Assembly: GCF_042434395.1 (NCBI RefSeq)
Contig: NZ_JBHLTP010000011.1
Span: forward strand, 1-64,000
DNA length: 64,000 bases
Direction of reading: 5' to 3'
Origin: Pontibacillus salicampi
Lineage (GTDB): Bacteria; Bacillota; Bacilli; Bacillales; BH030062
Numbering within the stretch: the first letter of the stretch is position 1; each line of letters opens with the position of its first letter. The position numbers and the translations under genes are program-made. Positions 31,557 through 40,740 of the stretch are shown here, in pieces. Below the pieces are notes generated by a model. That model was not told the DNA's origin. It made no database searches and was given only the letters and a program-made list of their open reading frames with translations.

Positions 31557-31904
31557 ATGAAACCATTTGTAAGAGAATACACGAATGATGAGAAGCTCCA
31601 AAACGATGTACAGAAACTTTCCAATAATGGAGTTAACAAGAATAACATTTATGTCATGAGTCACGATGATGACCGCACAGAACGTGTTGCAGATAATGCT
31701 AATGCTAATACAGTGGGCTTGAAAGAAGAAAATTTAAAAGATGCTGTTGGTAACTTATTCAATAAACAAGGCGACGAATTGCGAAATAAAATGCAAGATT
31801 TAGGCTTGTCCGAATCGGAGTCTGAAACATATGAGGAACGTCTTGATGAAGGAAAAATCCTTCTTTTAGTTACGGAAAACACCAACATCGAAAACATTAT
31901 TTAA
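31557..31904 (+). CDS. YflT/GsP17M-like general stress protein
   Basis: 115 residues from ATG 31557, 7 nt after AAGGAGGAA; an upstream in-frame ATG overlaps this site and is rejected. The pattern KPFVREYTNDEKLQNDVQKL then NNIYVMSHDDDRTERVADNA and a helical C-terminal half ending in KILLLVT matches the heat-induced stress family typified by YflT (GsP17M). A sigma-B-like promoter directly upstream agrees with this. Cytoplasmic, acidic, no catalytic motif; molecular function unknown. Confidence 0.85.
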   Translation: MKPFVREYTNDEKLQNDVQKLSNNGVNKNNIYVMSHDDDRTERVADNANANTVGLKEENLKDAVGNLFNKQGDELRNKMQDLGLSESESETYEERLDEGKILLLVTENTNIENII

Positions 31905-31928
31905 AGATAACTAGCTTCCCCTCATCTT

Positions 31929-31957
31929 AACGGAGCAATCAGTAGATTGCTCCGTTA
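31929..31957. terminator. Bidirectional terminator
   Basis: AACGGAGCAATC / GATTGCTCCGTT stem, 4-nt loop, between the convergent YflT-like and MerR genes. Confidence 0.8.
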
Positions 31958-32674
31958 TTTGTGCGTTTCTTCTTCATATATAGAGAATATCTCCTCAATA
32001 TAATGAATTATTTCGTTAGGAAGAGGATATAAACCTGCCTGTGAAGAGTGTTCAGGTGATTTTCGAACCTCCCAAAATGCAACAGCTTGCTCCTTGCTTC
32101 CGTTGAACATTTCCTCTGTAAGAATAGCTATGTCACTTGCTAGAATTTGTGCTCTCTTAGATGTAGGAGACACTCCTTCCTCGAGACACATCTCTATTCG
32201 TTTTACTACATTAATCCACTTTTGTGTATAGGAATGATCCTCCTCCATTTTAGGAAGTGCTTGTTTGACGTTTGAGTCTATAGCAGAATTATGTTCGGTT
32301 GGATCTGACCTCATTAGTGGTATTAGCTGATCGTAACGAAGCTTGCCTTCAACCTGTAAACTATTCCATATGGTTGTCGTATGCTGAAGTGACGTTTGAA
32401 TATGTTCCTTCGTTTTTTGGAGCATCTCTCTGTGTATAGATAGCACCTCTTCAACGGAGGTGGCGGTCAGCATATTCTCGATATCCTTCAGGGAGAATGC
32501 TGCTTTTTTTAATAGTATAATTTTTTCTAGCTCTAGCATGTCCTTTTCTGTATATAGCCTTTTACCACTTTCTTCTCTATACGGTGTGACAAGACCAATC
32601 TGATCATAATATCGTAGCGTGCGAACAGACAAACCTAATTTATTTGCAACTTCACCGGAAGTGAATAAAGCCAT
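31955..32674 (-). CDS. MerR-family transcriptional regulator
   Basis: 239 residues from ATG 32674, which has AGGAGGAA 7 nt ahead; the longer frame is rejected. The MerR winged helix (~1-70) shows TSGEVANKLGLSVRTLRYYD then QIGLVTPYREESGKRLYTEKD. A coiled coil ~80-115 and an alpha-helical C-terminal domain (~120-239) follow, resembling TipAS-like effector domains. It lacks a visible Cys metal site, so a small-molecule effector is more likely. It is divergent from the NhaC-family antiporter, which it may regulate. Confidence 0.82.
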   Translation of the reverse strand: MALFTSGEVANKLGLSVRTLRYYDQIGLVTPYREESGKRLYTEKDMLELEKIILLKKAAFSLKDIENMLTATSVEEVLSIHREMLQKTKEHIQTSLQHTTTIWNSLQVEGKLRYDQLIPLMRSDPTEHNSAIDSNVKQALPKMEEDHSYTQKWINVVKRIEMCLEEGVSPTSKRAQILASDIAILTEEMFNGSKEQAVAFWEVRKSPEHSSQAGLYPLPNEIIHYIEEIFSIYEEETHK

Positions 32675-32917
32675 AATTAAAGTTCCTCCTCTCATCAACA
32701 AAAAAATTGAACCCTTACTTTGATACTTTTGGACACATGTTTATTGTACGACATCATCCATAAAGTCGCCAAAAACAGGAAGGAAATGACGTACCATTTG
32801 ATGACGAGATCGTTCACGTTGACATTCCCCCCCTTTCAATTTAAAGTGTAATAGGTTCACATTCATTGCATTTATTGAAATATACGAATAACTTCATACG
32901 ACACAAGGAGGACAAGC

Positions 32918-34213
32918 ATGAATACAACGAAAGGTAATCCTCTCGCCTTATTACCATTTGCAGTCTTTTTAGCGACATTCTTGCTAGCGGGTATAGTAAC
33001 AGGAGATTTCTATAAAATTTCCATGCTCATCCCTGCAATACTTGCCGCTGTGGTCGCTCTCTTATTGAATAGACAAGAAACTTTTTCTAATAAAGTAGAA
33101 CAATTCTCCAAGGGCGCTGGACATCCAGATATTATGATAATGGTATTGATTTTCTTGCTTGCAGGAGCATTCTCTTCTGTTGCAAGCAGCATCGGTGCGG
33201 TAGATGCAACGGTTAATTTTGCTCTGACGTACTTGCCGCAAAACATGATTATTGTCGGAATCTTTATTATCGGTTGCTTTATTTCCCTTTCCATGGGCAC
33301 ATCTGTGGGAACGATTTCAGCACTTGCACCCATTGCAGTAGGAATTAGTGCGGAAACAGAGCTTTCTGCAGCTATTTCAGTGGCAGCTGTAGTAAGTGGC
33401 GCTATGTTTGGGGATAATTTGTCTATTATTTCCGATACCACTATAGCAGCAGTTCGAACACAAAAAACTAAAATGAAAGATAAGTTCAAAACAAATTTCT
33501 TTATTGTTCTTCCTGCAGCAATTGTAACGCTTGTTCTACTCTTCTTTATTACTCTTGGGAACACATCTGGTGTCACCGCAGAGTCCTTTGATTGGTTGAA
33601 GATTGTTCCATATATTGGTGTCCTGGCAGGAGCACTTGCTGGATTAAATGTTTTGGCTGTTCTGTTTGCTGGTATCCTTCTTGCTGGTTTTATTGGCTTC
33701 CTATCATCTGATTACTCTGTGATTATGTTTATGGAAAATATAACCTCTGGAATAACCGGCATGGCTGAGCTGATACTCTTAACTATTATCATTGGTGGTA
33801 TAGTTGCCATGATTCAGTATAATGGAGGCATAGACTACATTCTAAACTTGTTAACTAGGCGTGTTCGTACTAAAAAAGGCGCTGAAACAAGTATTGCTGG
33901 GTTAGTGGCGACTACCAACTTAGCAACAGCTAATAATACAATTGCCATTATTACGACAGGGCAGCTCGCAAAAAAAATTGCTGATGATTTTCATATAGAT
34001 CCTCGTAAGTCCTCCAGTATCTTGGATATATTTTCGTGTACTGTACAAGGACTCATTCCTTATGGAGCACAGCTCTTAACCGCTGCACAATTTGGTGAAA
34101 TTTCTCCGTTGTCCATTTTACCTTATTCCTTCTATCCGATCCTAATAGCTATTATGGGCTTTGTGGCAATCGGTACAGGATTTCCTAGGTTTAAGCGTCC
34201 ATCTGTAACCTAA
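32918..34213 (+). CDS. NhaC-family Na+/H+ antiporter-like transporter
   Basis: 431 residues, about 11-12 membrane spans. Family marks are SMGTSVGTISALAPIAVGIS (~127-146), the conserved GAMFGDNLSIISDTTIAA (~160-177) and the GxxxTTNLATANNTIAI stretch in the second half. NhaC-type proteins exchange sodium (and in some cases malate/lactate or arginine/ornithine) for protons, which fits a halotolerant host. RBS AAGGAGG is 6 nt before the ATG. Divergent from a MerR gene. Confidence 0.8.
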   Translation: MNTTKGNPLALLPFAVFLATFLLAGIVTGDFYKISMLIPAILAAVVALLLNRQETFSNKVEQFSKGAGHPDIMIMVLIFLLAGAFSSVASSIGAVDATVNFALTYLPQNMIIVGIFIIGCFISLSMGTSVGTISALAPIAVGISAETELSAAISVAAVVSGAMFGDNLSIISDTTIAAVRTQKTKMKDKFKTNFFIVLPAAIVTLVLLFFITLGNTSGVTAESFDWLKIVPYIGVLAGALAGLNVLAVLFAGILLAGFIGFLSSDYSVIMFMENITSGITGMAELILLTIIIGGIVAMIQYNGGIDYILNLLTRRVRTKKGAETSIAGLVATTNLATANNTIAIITTGQLAKKIADDFHIDPRKSSSILDIFSCTVQGLIPYGAQLLTAAQFGEISPLSILPYSFYPILIAIMGFVAIGTGFPRFKRPSVT

Positions 34214-34245
34214 GAATAATTTGGTCAGACAATACGGGAGCAAAC

Positions 34246-34275
34246 AAAAAGCTAGCCATTGCGGCTAGCTTTTTC
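34246..34275. terminator. Bidirectional terminator
   Basis: AAAAAGCTAGCC / GGCTAGCTTTTT stem with 5-nt loop between convergent genes. Confidence 0.9.
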
Positions 34276-34277
34276 TG

Positions 34278-37200
34278 TTAATCCAATTTTCTGTGCTTCC
34301 CTATAGCATGATAGAATACTGGAACAAATATTAGTGTTAATAGTGTAGAAGTTGTCAATCCTCCGATAACAGTTATAGCAAGACCTTTAGAGATTAGTCC
34401 AGAAGCTGAATTCGAAAGTGCTAACGGAATTAGAGCAAAAATGGTTGCAAGAGCTGTCATTAGTATTGGACGTAATCTTGTAGTGGACGCTTCTAGAATC
34501 GATTCCGTTAACCCAATGCCTTGTTTTCGGTTGGCTTCTACTCTATCCAGCAGTACCACAGCGTTTGTTACCACAATACCTATTAACATCAGCATGCCAA
34601 TCATGGAACTCATGGATAGCGTTTGTCCGCTAATTAATAGTCCCGCAAGAGATCCAATAGGTACGAAAATCAAAGAGGATAATATAACAATTGGAGTTAT
34701 TATGCCTCCAAAGGTAACGCTTAGTACCAGAAAGACTAGTCCGACGGCTGCTCCCATTGCTAATCCAAGGTCTTGGAAGCCTTCATTTATCATTTCTAAT
34801 CCACCAGTAAAGTCGACCTCCACTCCCTCTGCTAGAGATAGTGCGTTTACCTTTTCTTCAATGTCTTTGGATACTTGAGCAGTATCCTCTCCTTTTATGA
34901 CAGCTGATACTGTACTAGCTGTGTCTCCATCCTGGTGTTTAATGGAAGCTGGTACGTCTATCTCCTTAATTTCCGCAATTTCGCTAAGCTCTTTCTTTCC
35001 TTCTATCGTCTGAACCTCATACTCTTCTATATCTTCTTTCGAATTATATAGCTCTTGATAGGTTAGTTCCATTTCCCATTCTTCATCATCCAGTTTAATA
35101 GTTCCTCCATCCATGCTATTTAACCGCTCCTGAATTGGAGCCATAAGCTGATATGGACTTACTTGAAGGTCTTTCCCTTCCTCATTCAAGACTATCTGAT
35201 ATTTTGTCTTCGTATCTTCCATGTCATTAGTTATATTTTTTAACCGATCATCTTGCGTCAATAATTTCTCAATTTGAGAAGATGCTTCATTCAAGCTGTC
35301 CTGATCATTACTATATAAATTCACATCAATAGAATTACCTGATGGTGGGCCATCTTGTTGAATTTCAGTAGCTTTTACTGTAACCTCTTTAAATTGGTCC
35401 TCCGCAATGGACTGGATTTCCTTCTCAATCTTAGGCATCTCTTCGTTTATGTCGGCGTCTTCTTGTAATTCTATGAAGAAACGAGCGATATTCTCTGTCG
35501 TCGTTGCCGTCGTTCCAGGCATTTGCTGCTGACTGCTAAACCCAATGGAGACTTGATGGTATGAAATGTTATCTTTCTCAGATAAATCATCCTCCACTTG
35601 TTGGGCTAAGTTATCTGTCTCTGTTAATTCGGCATTATCTGGTAAAGTCACTTCCACTTCAAAAGTTTCACTACCTTCCGTAGGTAAGAAGGATACCCCT
35701 AGAGCCGGTATCAAGGAAAATGAACCGAAAAGAAGGAGAAACGACATAGTGAATACAATCCACTTCTTCTTCAATGCTCCACGAAGGAAATTCTCATACC
35801 GAATGGCTCCTTTACTCTTGGTAGGTTTATGATGAACGTTAGTAAAAAAGAATTTCCCAAGAACCGGAATTAACATAATAGCTACAATTAATGAGATAGT
35901 AATGGAAAATACAACAGACAAACTAAACGGTCTAAAGAATTCCCCAAGAATACCACCTACAAAAGCTAAGGGAAGGAATACGATTAAAGTTGCAATGGTG
36001 GACGATGCTACTGGTCCGATTACTTCTTTGGTGGCTCTAAATACTAGCTCACGCTGTTTCATTTCAGGATAGGCCTGCTTCCAACGATAAATATTTTCAA
36101 TAACAACGATACTATCGTCTACAATACGCCCAACCGCTACAGCCATGCCTCCAAGAGTCATGATGTTTAATGTATAGCCGAATTGCTCTAGTAAGGCAAT
36201 GGAACCCAAGATGGAAATGGGTAACGAAATAATGGCGATTAGGGTTGCTCTGACGTTTCGAAGGAAGAGCAAAATGACGAGTACGGTAAATAATGCACCA
36301 AATCCTCCTTCTTTCAATAATGCACTGATGGATTTATTGACTTCTTCCCCTTGATCAACTACCGTATAAAGCTCGTAGGCACTTTCCTCCGCTGCAGTAT
36401 TCAGTAATTCTTTCACTTCTTCAGCAACCGCAGCGGTATTAGCTTCCTGAGATTTAATTACTTCCAATAGGATGCTATCTTCCCCGTTAAATCTTGATAT
36501 TTCAGACCTGCTCGTATCCTTGGCTACTTCTGCAATATCAGAGAGCAAGACAGGCTCTTGCTGAGATACCTGATTCGCTTCAGAAGGCTGCTGACCTGCT
36601 GACTGAGTTGGGGTGGCTCCTGAAGCATTAGGAGAGCTAGCAGCTCCGGGATTTGCAGCTTGCTCACCAGCTGCTCTCCCCTGGGAAGATGGCTGCTGGG
36701 CGTTTGTGTTAATAGGAATTTCTATATTTTTAATTGCGGATAAATCCTCTGTATTACCTTTTATTTCAACAGGTATTGTAGTTCCATCCTGGTTTAGGGT
36801 ACCTGCTGGAAGTTTGTATTCTGATTGTTGAATGGCGTCTTTAATTTCAGATAAGGATAAACCGTAAGAGGATGCTTTTTCTTCATCTACCTCTACGAGA
36901 ATATTAGTATTGGCTTTTCCTGTGACTTGAACATTCGACACTCCTTCAATGCTCTCCAACGAAGGAACGATGTTATCCTCGATATCTCTTTGCAAATCAG
37001 GCAAGTCTTCTGAGGACAAAGCTGCCTGATATATAGGTGTGGAATTGATGGATAATGCAGATACTTCTGCTTCTGCAGAATCCGGCAAGGTTAATTGGTT
37101 AATAGCATTATTGACCTCAGATTCTGCTTCATCAATGTCCTGTCCAAAAGGATAAGTAATCGATATAATAGAAACATTTTCTCTAGTCGTACTGGAAACA

Positions 37201-37439
37201 GATTCATAATCCTCTAAGTTCAAGAGGGCTTCTTCAATTGGATTTGTTACATTCTCCTCCACATCCTCGGTGGAAGCATTAGGGTACACGGTCTGTACGG
37301 TCATAACCGGAAAGGTAACGTCCGGAAAGGTTTCCACTTTAATTTGATTAGTAGCAATAATCCCGCTTGCTACAACTAGTACGGTTAGAATAATTATGGC
37401 GATCGTATTTTTAAGACTAAATTTGGTTATCCAGCTCAT
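34278..37439 (-). CDS. swrC: RND-family efflux transporter (SwrC/AcrB-like)
   Basis: 1053 residues, 12 membrane spans with two large extracytoplasmic loops. The N-terminus SWITKFSLKNTIAIIILTVL is followed by the IKVETFPDVTFP region and by the proton-relay helix GGMAVAVGRIVDDSIVVIEN with the Asp pair. A Pro/Gln/Ala/Ser-rich low-complexity insertion (~250-293) sits in the first loop. B. subtilis SwrC (1065 residues) exports surfactin and supports swarming; orthology is likely, not proven. RBS AAAGGAG is 9 nt before the ATG. A two-component system lies just upstream on the same strand. No membrane-fusion partner gene is adjacent. Confidence 0.85.
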   Translation of the reverse strand: MSWITKFSLKNTIAIIILTVLVVASGIIATNQIKVETFPDVTFPVMTVQTVYPNASTEDVEENVTNPIEEALLNLEDYESVSSTTRENVSIISITYPFGQDIDEAESEVNNAINQLTLPDSAEAEVSALSINSTPIYQAALSSEDLPDLQRDIEDNIVPSLESIEGVSNVQVTGKANTNILVEVDEEKASSYGLSLSEIKDAIQQSEYKLPAGTLNQDGTTIPVEIKGNTEDLSAIKNIEIPINTNAQQPSSQGRAAGEQAANPGAASSPNASGATPTQSAGQQPSEANQVSQQEPVLLSDIAEVAKDTSRSEISRFNGEDSILLEVIKSQEANTAAVAEEVKELLNTAAEESAYELYTVVDQGEEVNKSISALLKEGGFGALFTVLVILLFLRNVRATLIAIISLPISILGSIALLEQFGYTLNIMTLGGMAVAVGRIVDDSIVVIENIYRWKQAYPEMKQRELVFRATKEVIGPVASSTIATLIVFLPLAFVGGILGEFFRPFSLSVVFSITISLIVAIMLIPVLGKFFFTNVHHKPTKSKGAIRYENFLRGALKKKWIVFTMSFLLLFGSFSLIPALGVSFLPTEGSETFEVEVTLPDNAELTETDNLAQQVEDDLSEKDNISYHQVSIGFSSQQQMPGTTATTTENIARFFIELQEDADINEEMPKIEKEIQSIAEDQFKEVTVKATEIQQDGPPSGNSIDVNLYSNDQDSLNEASSQIEKLLTQDDRLKNITNDMEDTKTKYQIVLNEEGKDLQVSPYQLMAPIQERLNSMDGGTIKLDDEEWEMELTYQELYNSKEDIEEYEVQTIEGKKELSEIAEIKEIDVPASIKHQDGDTASTVSAVIKGEDTAQVSKDIEEKVNALSLAEGVEVDFTGGLEMINEGFQDLGLAMGAAVGLVFLVLSVTFGGIITPIVILSSLIFVPIGSLAGLLISGQTLSMSSMIGMLMLIGIVVTNAVVLLDRVEANRKQGIGLTESILEASTTRLRPILMTALATIFALIPLALSNSASGLISKGLAITVIGGLTTSTLLTLIFVPVFYHAIGKHRKLD

Positions 37440-37565
37440 AGATGCTAGCTCCTTTCAAAATGTATAGTTAAAGGATAACCACATTCTATGAACTGAATAT
37501 GAACGGAAGTCATCTTTTTTCAATTTCTTTTGACTTGCTAAGCCTTAGATTAACATTGGACGACC

Positions 37566-38906
37566 TTATAAAGGCAATGTCACACGGAAAACAGCTCCCT
37601 TTCCTTGTTGACTTTCAACGGTAATATATCCTCGATGTAACAAAACAATCTTCTTAGCAATGGATAACCCTAAGCCATTTCCGCCTGCATTACGTGACCT
37701 TGCCTTGTCTACTTTGTAAAATCGCTCAAATATCCGACCCTGCTCTTCTTCAGGTATTCCTTCTCCACTATCTATAATGGAAACTGTAACCTCGTCTCCA
37801 ACGAAGTGTGTCACTATACTAACAGTGCCATCAGCCGGCGAGTATCGTATCGCATTTGTTAATAAATTTATCCAAACCTGCTCCATCTGATCCTGGTCGC
37901 CGTAATATACAACCGACTCAAGGTCAAGATTCATGTTTAGTCCTTTTGCATTCCATTGAGGCTCTAGAGCAGCGACTACTCTGCGCAGCTGCTCATCCAT
38001 CTGATATGTCTCAGGATGAAAAGGGGGATGGTCGCTGTCCAGGGAAGCAAGCTTTAACAAGTTTTGGCTCAACGAAGATAATCGTCTACTCTCATGCTCT
38101 ATAATAGCCAAGTATTCCTTCCGCTCTTCATCATCTGTAATGACATCGTCTTTAATTGCTTTGGCAAACCCCTGTATGGAGGTTAAAGGAGATTGAATTT
38201 CATGGGAAACGTTAGAAACGAATTGATGCCGCATTTGCTCAAGCTCCCCTAACCCATGCACCATTTGGTTGAAACTTTTCGTCAAATCCCCTAACTCATC
38301 ATTGCGTTTACTCGAGACAGATACATTGAAATTCCCTTTTCCAACTGTTTGGGTTAATTGTGTTAGTTCTTTAATCGGCTTGATAGTCCATCTCGTTGTA
38401 ATTAAGAAGATAGCACTCCCAAGTACAAGAACAGTTGAAAATAAAATTATGATAACTTTCCGAAAGTCTTCGAAAAAGAATTTAAAATCAGGTTTGATAA
38501 AAAACGCAAACTGTTCTCCACCCTTTTCAAAAGGGAGTCCAAGGACGCTTCTCGGTGGAAGGTGATAATTTCTTACCACACCACCATCCAATACCTTTTG
38601 TACTTCTGTAGCAGAGAGTTCCCAGCTTGAGCCAGGGTGTTCGTACACTGCCTGCTCTTCCCCCGTTTTATACAACAGCACATCATAGCTTAATGATGAC
38701 ATAGCATCTAAATAGGAATCGACGTCTAAATCGTCTGTCCCCTTATACAACTGAACAAACTCTTTACCAACCTTCTCCATTCGATCATGAATTCTATCAG
38801 CTACTTGAATAGCATGTATTCTACCGGAAATTAAGAACGTAACGAGCAGGCTAATTACAATAGCACCTAAAAATGTAAGGACTATTTGTACATATAAGCT
38901 CTTCAT
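37566..38906 (-). CDS. Sensor histidine kinase (HAMP, HisKA, HATPase)
   Basis: 446 residues. TM1 ~8-28, extracellular sensor ~30-148, TM2 ~150-171, HAMP ~172-224, phospho-acceptor His235 in SNVSHEIQSP, and HATPase ~330-446 with NLLTNAIRY and DSGEGIP motifs. The H-box reads HEIQSP rather than the common HELRTP. Its ATG overlaps the stop of the regulator gene (ATGA type), so the two are coupled. The proximity of the RND pump downstream suggests it may control efflux or envelope stress. Confidence 0.88.
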   Translation of the reverse strand: MKSLYVQIVLTFLGAIVISLLVTFLISGRIHAIQVADRIHDRMEKVGKEFVQLYKGTDDLDVDSYLDAMSSLSYDVLLYKTGEEQAVYEHPGSSWELSATEVQKVLDGGVVRNYHLPPRSVLGLPFEKGGEQFAFFIKPDFKFFFEDFRKVIIILFSTVLVLGSAIFLITTRWTIKPIKELTQLTQTVGKGNFNVSVSSKRNDELGDLTKSFNQMVHGLGELEQMRHQFVSNVSHEIQSPLTSIQGFAKAIKDDVITDDEERKEYLAIIEHESRRLSSLSQNLLKLASLDSDHPPFHPETYQMDEQLRRVVAALEPQWNAKGLNMNLDLESVVYYGDQDQMEQVWINLLTNAIRYSPADGTVSIVTHFVGDEVTVSIIDSGEGIPEEEQGRIFERFYKVDKARSRNAGGNGLGLSIAKKIVLLHRGYITVESQQGKGAVFRVTLPL

Positions 38907-39577
38907 TCCACAAGCTCCAATCGATACCCGACACCACGTATGGTTCGCACTATTATAGAAGCTTCCACTTTTTTTAATTTCTCCCTAATTCGTTTAATAT
39001 GAACGTCGATTGTCCGTTCATCTCCCTCGTAGGTAAGTCCCCAAATCTTCTCAATCAGTTGATTTCTGGTAAAGATTTGATTTGGATAACTTGCTAATGT
39101 GTACAACAGTTCAAATTCCTTTAACGGGAGTAAAGTCCGTTCTCCGGCAGCCTCCAGCTCATTATTAGCGGCAAATAATGTTATACTGCCAATGGTCAGC
39201 TTGTTAGATGCTTGTATTTGGTAACGTCGCAGCAGCGCCTTAACACGCATGATTAATTCCACTGGCTCAAATGGCTTGACCACGTAATCATCTGTCCCTA
39301 ATTGGAATCCCTTTACTTTATCCTGAGTCTCCCCTTTAGCTGTCAGCATTAATACAGGGATATGATAATATCGATGAATTTCTTTGCACAGCTCGTATCC
39401 GTCCATTTCCGGCATCATTATATCAATAATAGCAAGATCTATTTTTTGATGGTCCAATACACGTAATGCCTCACGACCATCCTGGACCTGAACAGCTTCA
39501 TAACCTTCCTTCTGTATGTATAAAGCTACTAATCGCAAAATATTCGGATCATCATCAGCCACTAATATACGAATCAA
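38903..39577 (-). CDS. OmpR-family response regulator
   Basis: 224 residues. Receiver ~1-115 with DDD at 8-10, phospho-acceptor Asp52 in AIIDIMMP, Thr and Lys switch residues in MLTAKGE and VVKPFEP. The winged-helix DNA-binding domain covers ~125-222 (LLPLKEFELLYTLASYPNQI, then DVHIKRIREKL). TTG start with GAGGAGG upstream. Coupled to the kinase gene by a 4-nt overlap. Confidence 0.9.
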   Translation of the reverse strand: MIRILVADDDPNILRLVALYIQKEGYEAVQVQDGREALRVLDHQKIDLAIIDIMMPEMDGYELCKEIHRYYHIPVLMLTAKGETQDKVKGFQLGTDDYVVKPFEPVELIMRVKALLRRYQIQASNKLTIGSITLFAANNELEAAGERTLLPLKEFELLYTLASYPNQIFTRNQLIEKIWGLTYEGDERTIDVHIKRIREKLKKVEASIIVRTIRGVGYRLELVE

Positions 39578-39732
39578 TCTAATACCTCCTCAAATCCATC
39601 TTTCTGTTAGCCTTCCCCAAACCCTATAGTAGAACTTATCTCCTATCCCTAACTCTCTACTCGCAATTACATCTTCCGATAAAAGAATACCATAAAAAGG
39701 ATCACTTATAATTTATTTTCACACACAAAAAT

Positions 39733-39760
39733 GCTTGTAGAGAAACAGCTTTCTACAAGC
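39733..39760. repeat. Hairpin resembling the IS1182-derivative end
   Basis: GCTTGTAGAGAAACAGCTTT then CTACAAGC. It resembles the hairpin at one end of the 615-bp elements (249-284, 50910-50944), including GCTTGTAGAGAAAC and the CTACAAGC arm. It may be a relic end or a coincidental terminator of the regulator/kinase region. Confidence 0.4.
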
Positions 39761-39829
39761 AAAGGCACTGAAGGGCGAGCTTTTCTTCCTTTCTTCCAAG
39801 AAATACTCCTTTTCGACGCACATTTTTAA

Positions 39830-39862
39830 TAAAAAACCGGCTTCCATTCGCGAGAGGCCGGT
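39830..39862 (-). terminator. Terminator of the ABC permease operon
   Basis: ACCGGC / GCCGGT stem followed on the minus strand by six T. Confidence 0.75.
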
Positions 39863-39879
39863 AGAATATTGAAATATTG

Positions 39880-40740
39880 TTATACGTCTCGTTTGGAGAA
39901 GGTTCTTACCGCAATAATAAGCATAATAGCAGCATAGATAATCGTATAGACGATCATGGCATTACTTGGAGAGGACGCACTGGCAAACAAGCCTTGCTGT
40001 GCAAAGCTAATCGGGCTGTCTGCTGTATCGAATAAAAAGAGTGTCATTTTACGGTACACAGCGTCTACAGGGAATAACAGACTAGTAGCAATACCAATGT
40101 TCATTAGTGCTGTCTTTTCCATCAGAGAACCAATTTGCTCCACAAAGCCGCCAATAAACGCTGCTCCATATAAAATAATTAAAACTATTCCAGCGTTTAG
40201 TGTTGTCATCCGCGAACTAAGCATTACTCCAATCGTAACGAGGACGATCGGCTGAAGGATAAACATACTGATTGCTCTACTTATTTGAGGGAATTCAAGA
40301 TTGAGATCCAATGCTTCTCCACCTAACGTCTGATGGAGGAAAGTAATACTGACAAACAATAAGATGGCGTACGCCACTAATAAAATAGTAAGCCCGCTTA
40401 TTTTCCCAAGCACAAATTGCAGACGGGAGATAGGCCGCATAAGCCAGGTATCAATTTGGTGGCTGTCAATTTCACTGGATACCGCACTTACACTTGATAA
40501 AATGGCAAGAAGTGCCGTGATAAAGGAAGAAAAATAAAGACCCGCGCTTAACAATTGGGAGGCGAAAAATTGATTTTGCAAATCCCCCATATTACTGCTT
40601 GTTTCACTTAGGGCATCCTTAGCTGTGAAATGAATTGCTACTCCATATAAAGCGATGAAAGCCAAAGTCATGAGTATTGTAATTAAAAAGATTCGCTTTG
40701 ACACAATTTCCCGAAATGTTATTTTAGCGATAGTCCACAT
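39880..40740 (-). CDS. ABC transporter permease (ABC-2 type)
   Basis: About 286 residues from ATG 40740 (AAGGAG 7 nt ahead). Six membrane segments. The sequence WTIAKITFREIVSKRIFLIT at the start and a long loop to ISRLQFVLGKISGLTILLVA are typical of YhcJ/NosY-like ABC-2 permeases that work with a single ATPase. The start lies 17 nt inside the ATPase gene, so the two are translationally coupled. Substrate unknown; drug, peptide or lipid export is usual for the type. Confidence 0.82.
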   Translation of the reverse strand: MWTIAKITFREIVSKRIFLITILMTLAFIALYGVAIHFTAKDALSETSSNMGDLQNQFFASQLLSAGLYFSSFITALLAILSSVSAVSSEIDSHQIDTWLMRPISRLQFVLGKISGLTILLVAYAILLFVSITFLHQTLGGEALDLNLEFPQISRAISMFILQPIVLVTIGVMLSSRMTTLNAGIVLIILYGAAFIGGFVEQIGSLMEKTALMNIGIATSLLFPVDAVYRKMTLFLFDTADSPISFAQQGLFASASSPSNAMIVYTIIYAAIMLIIAVRTFSKRDV

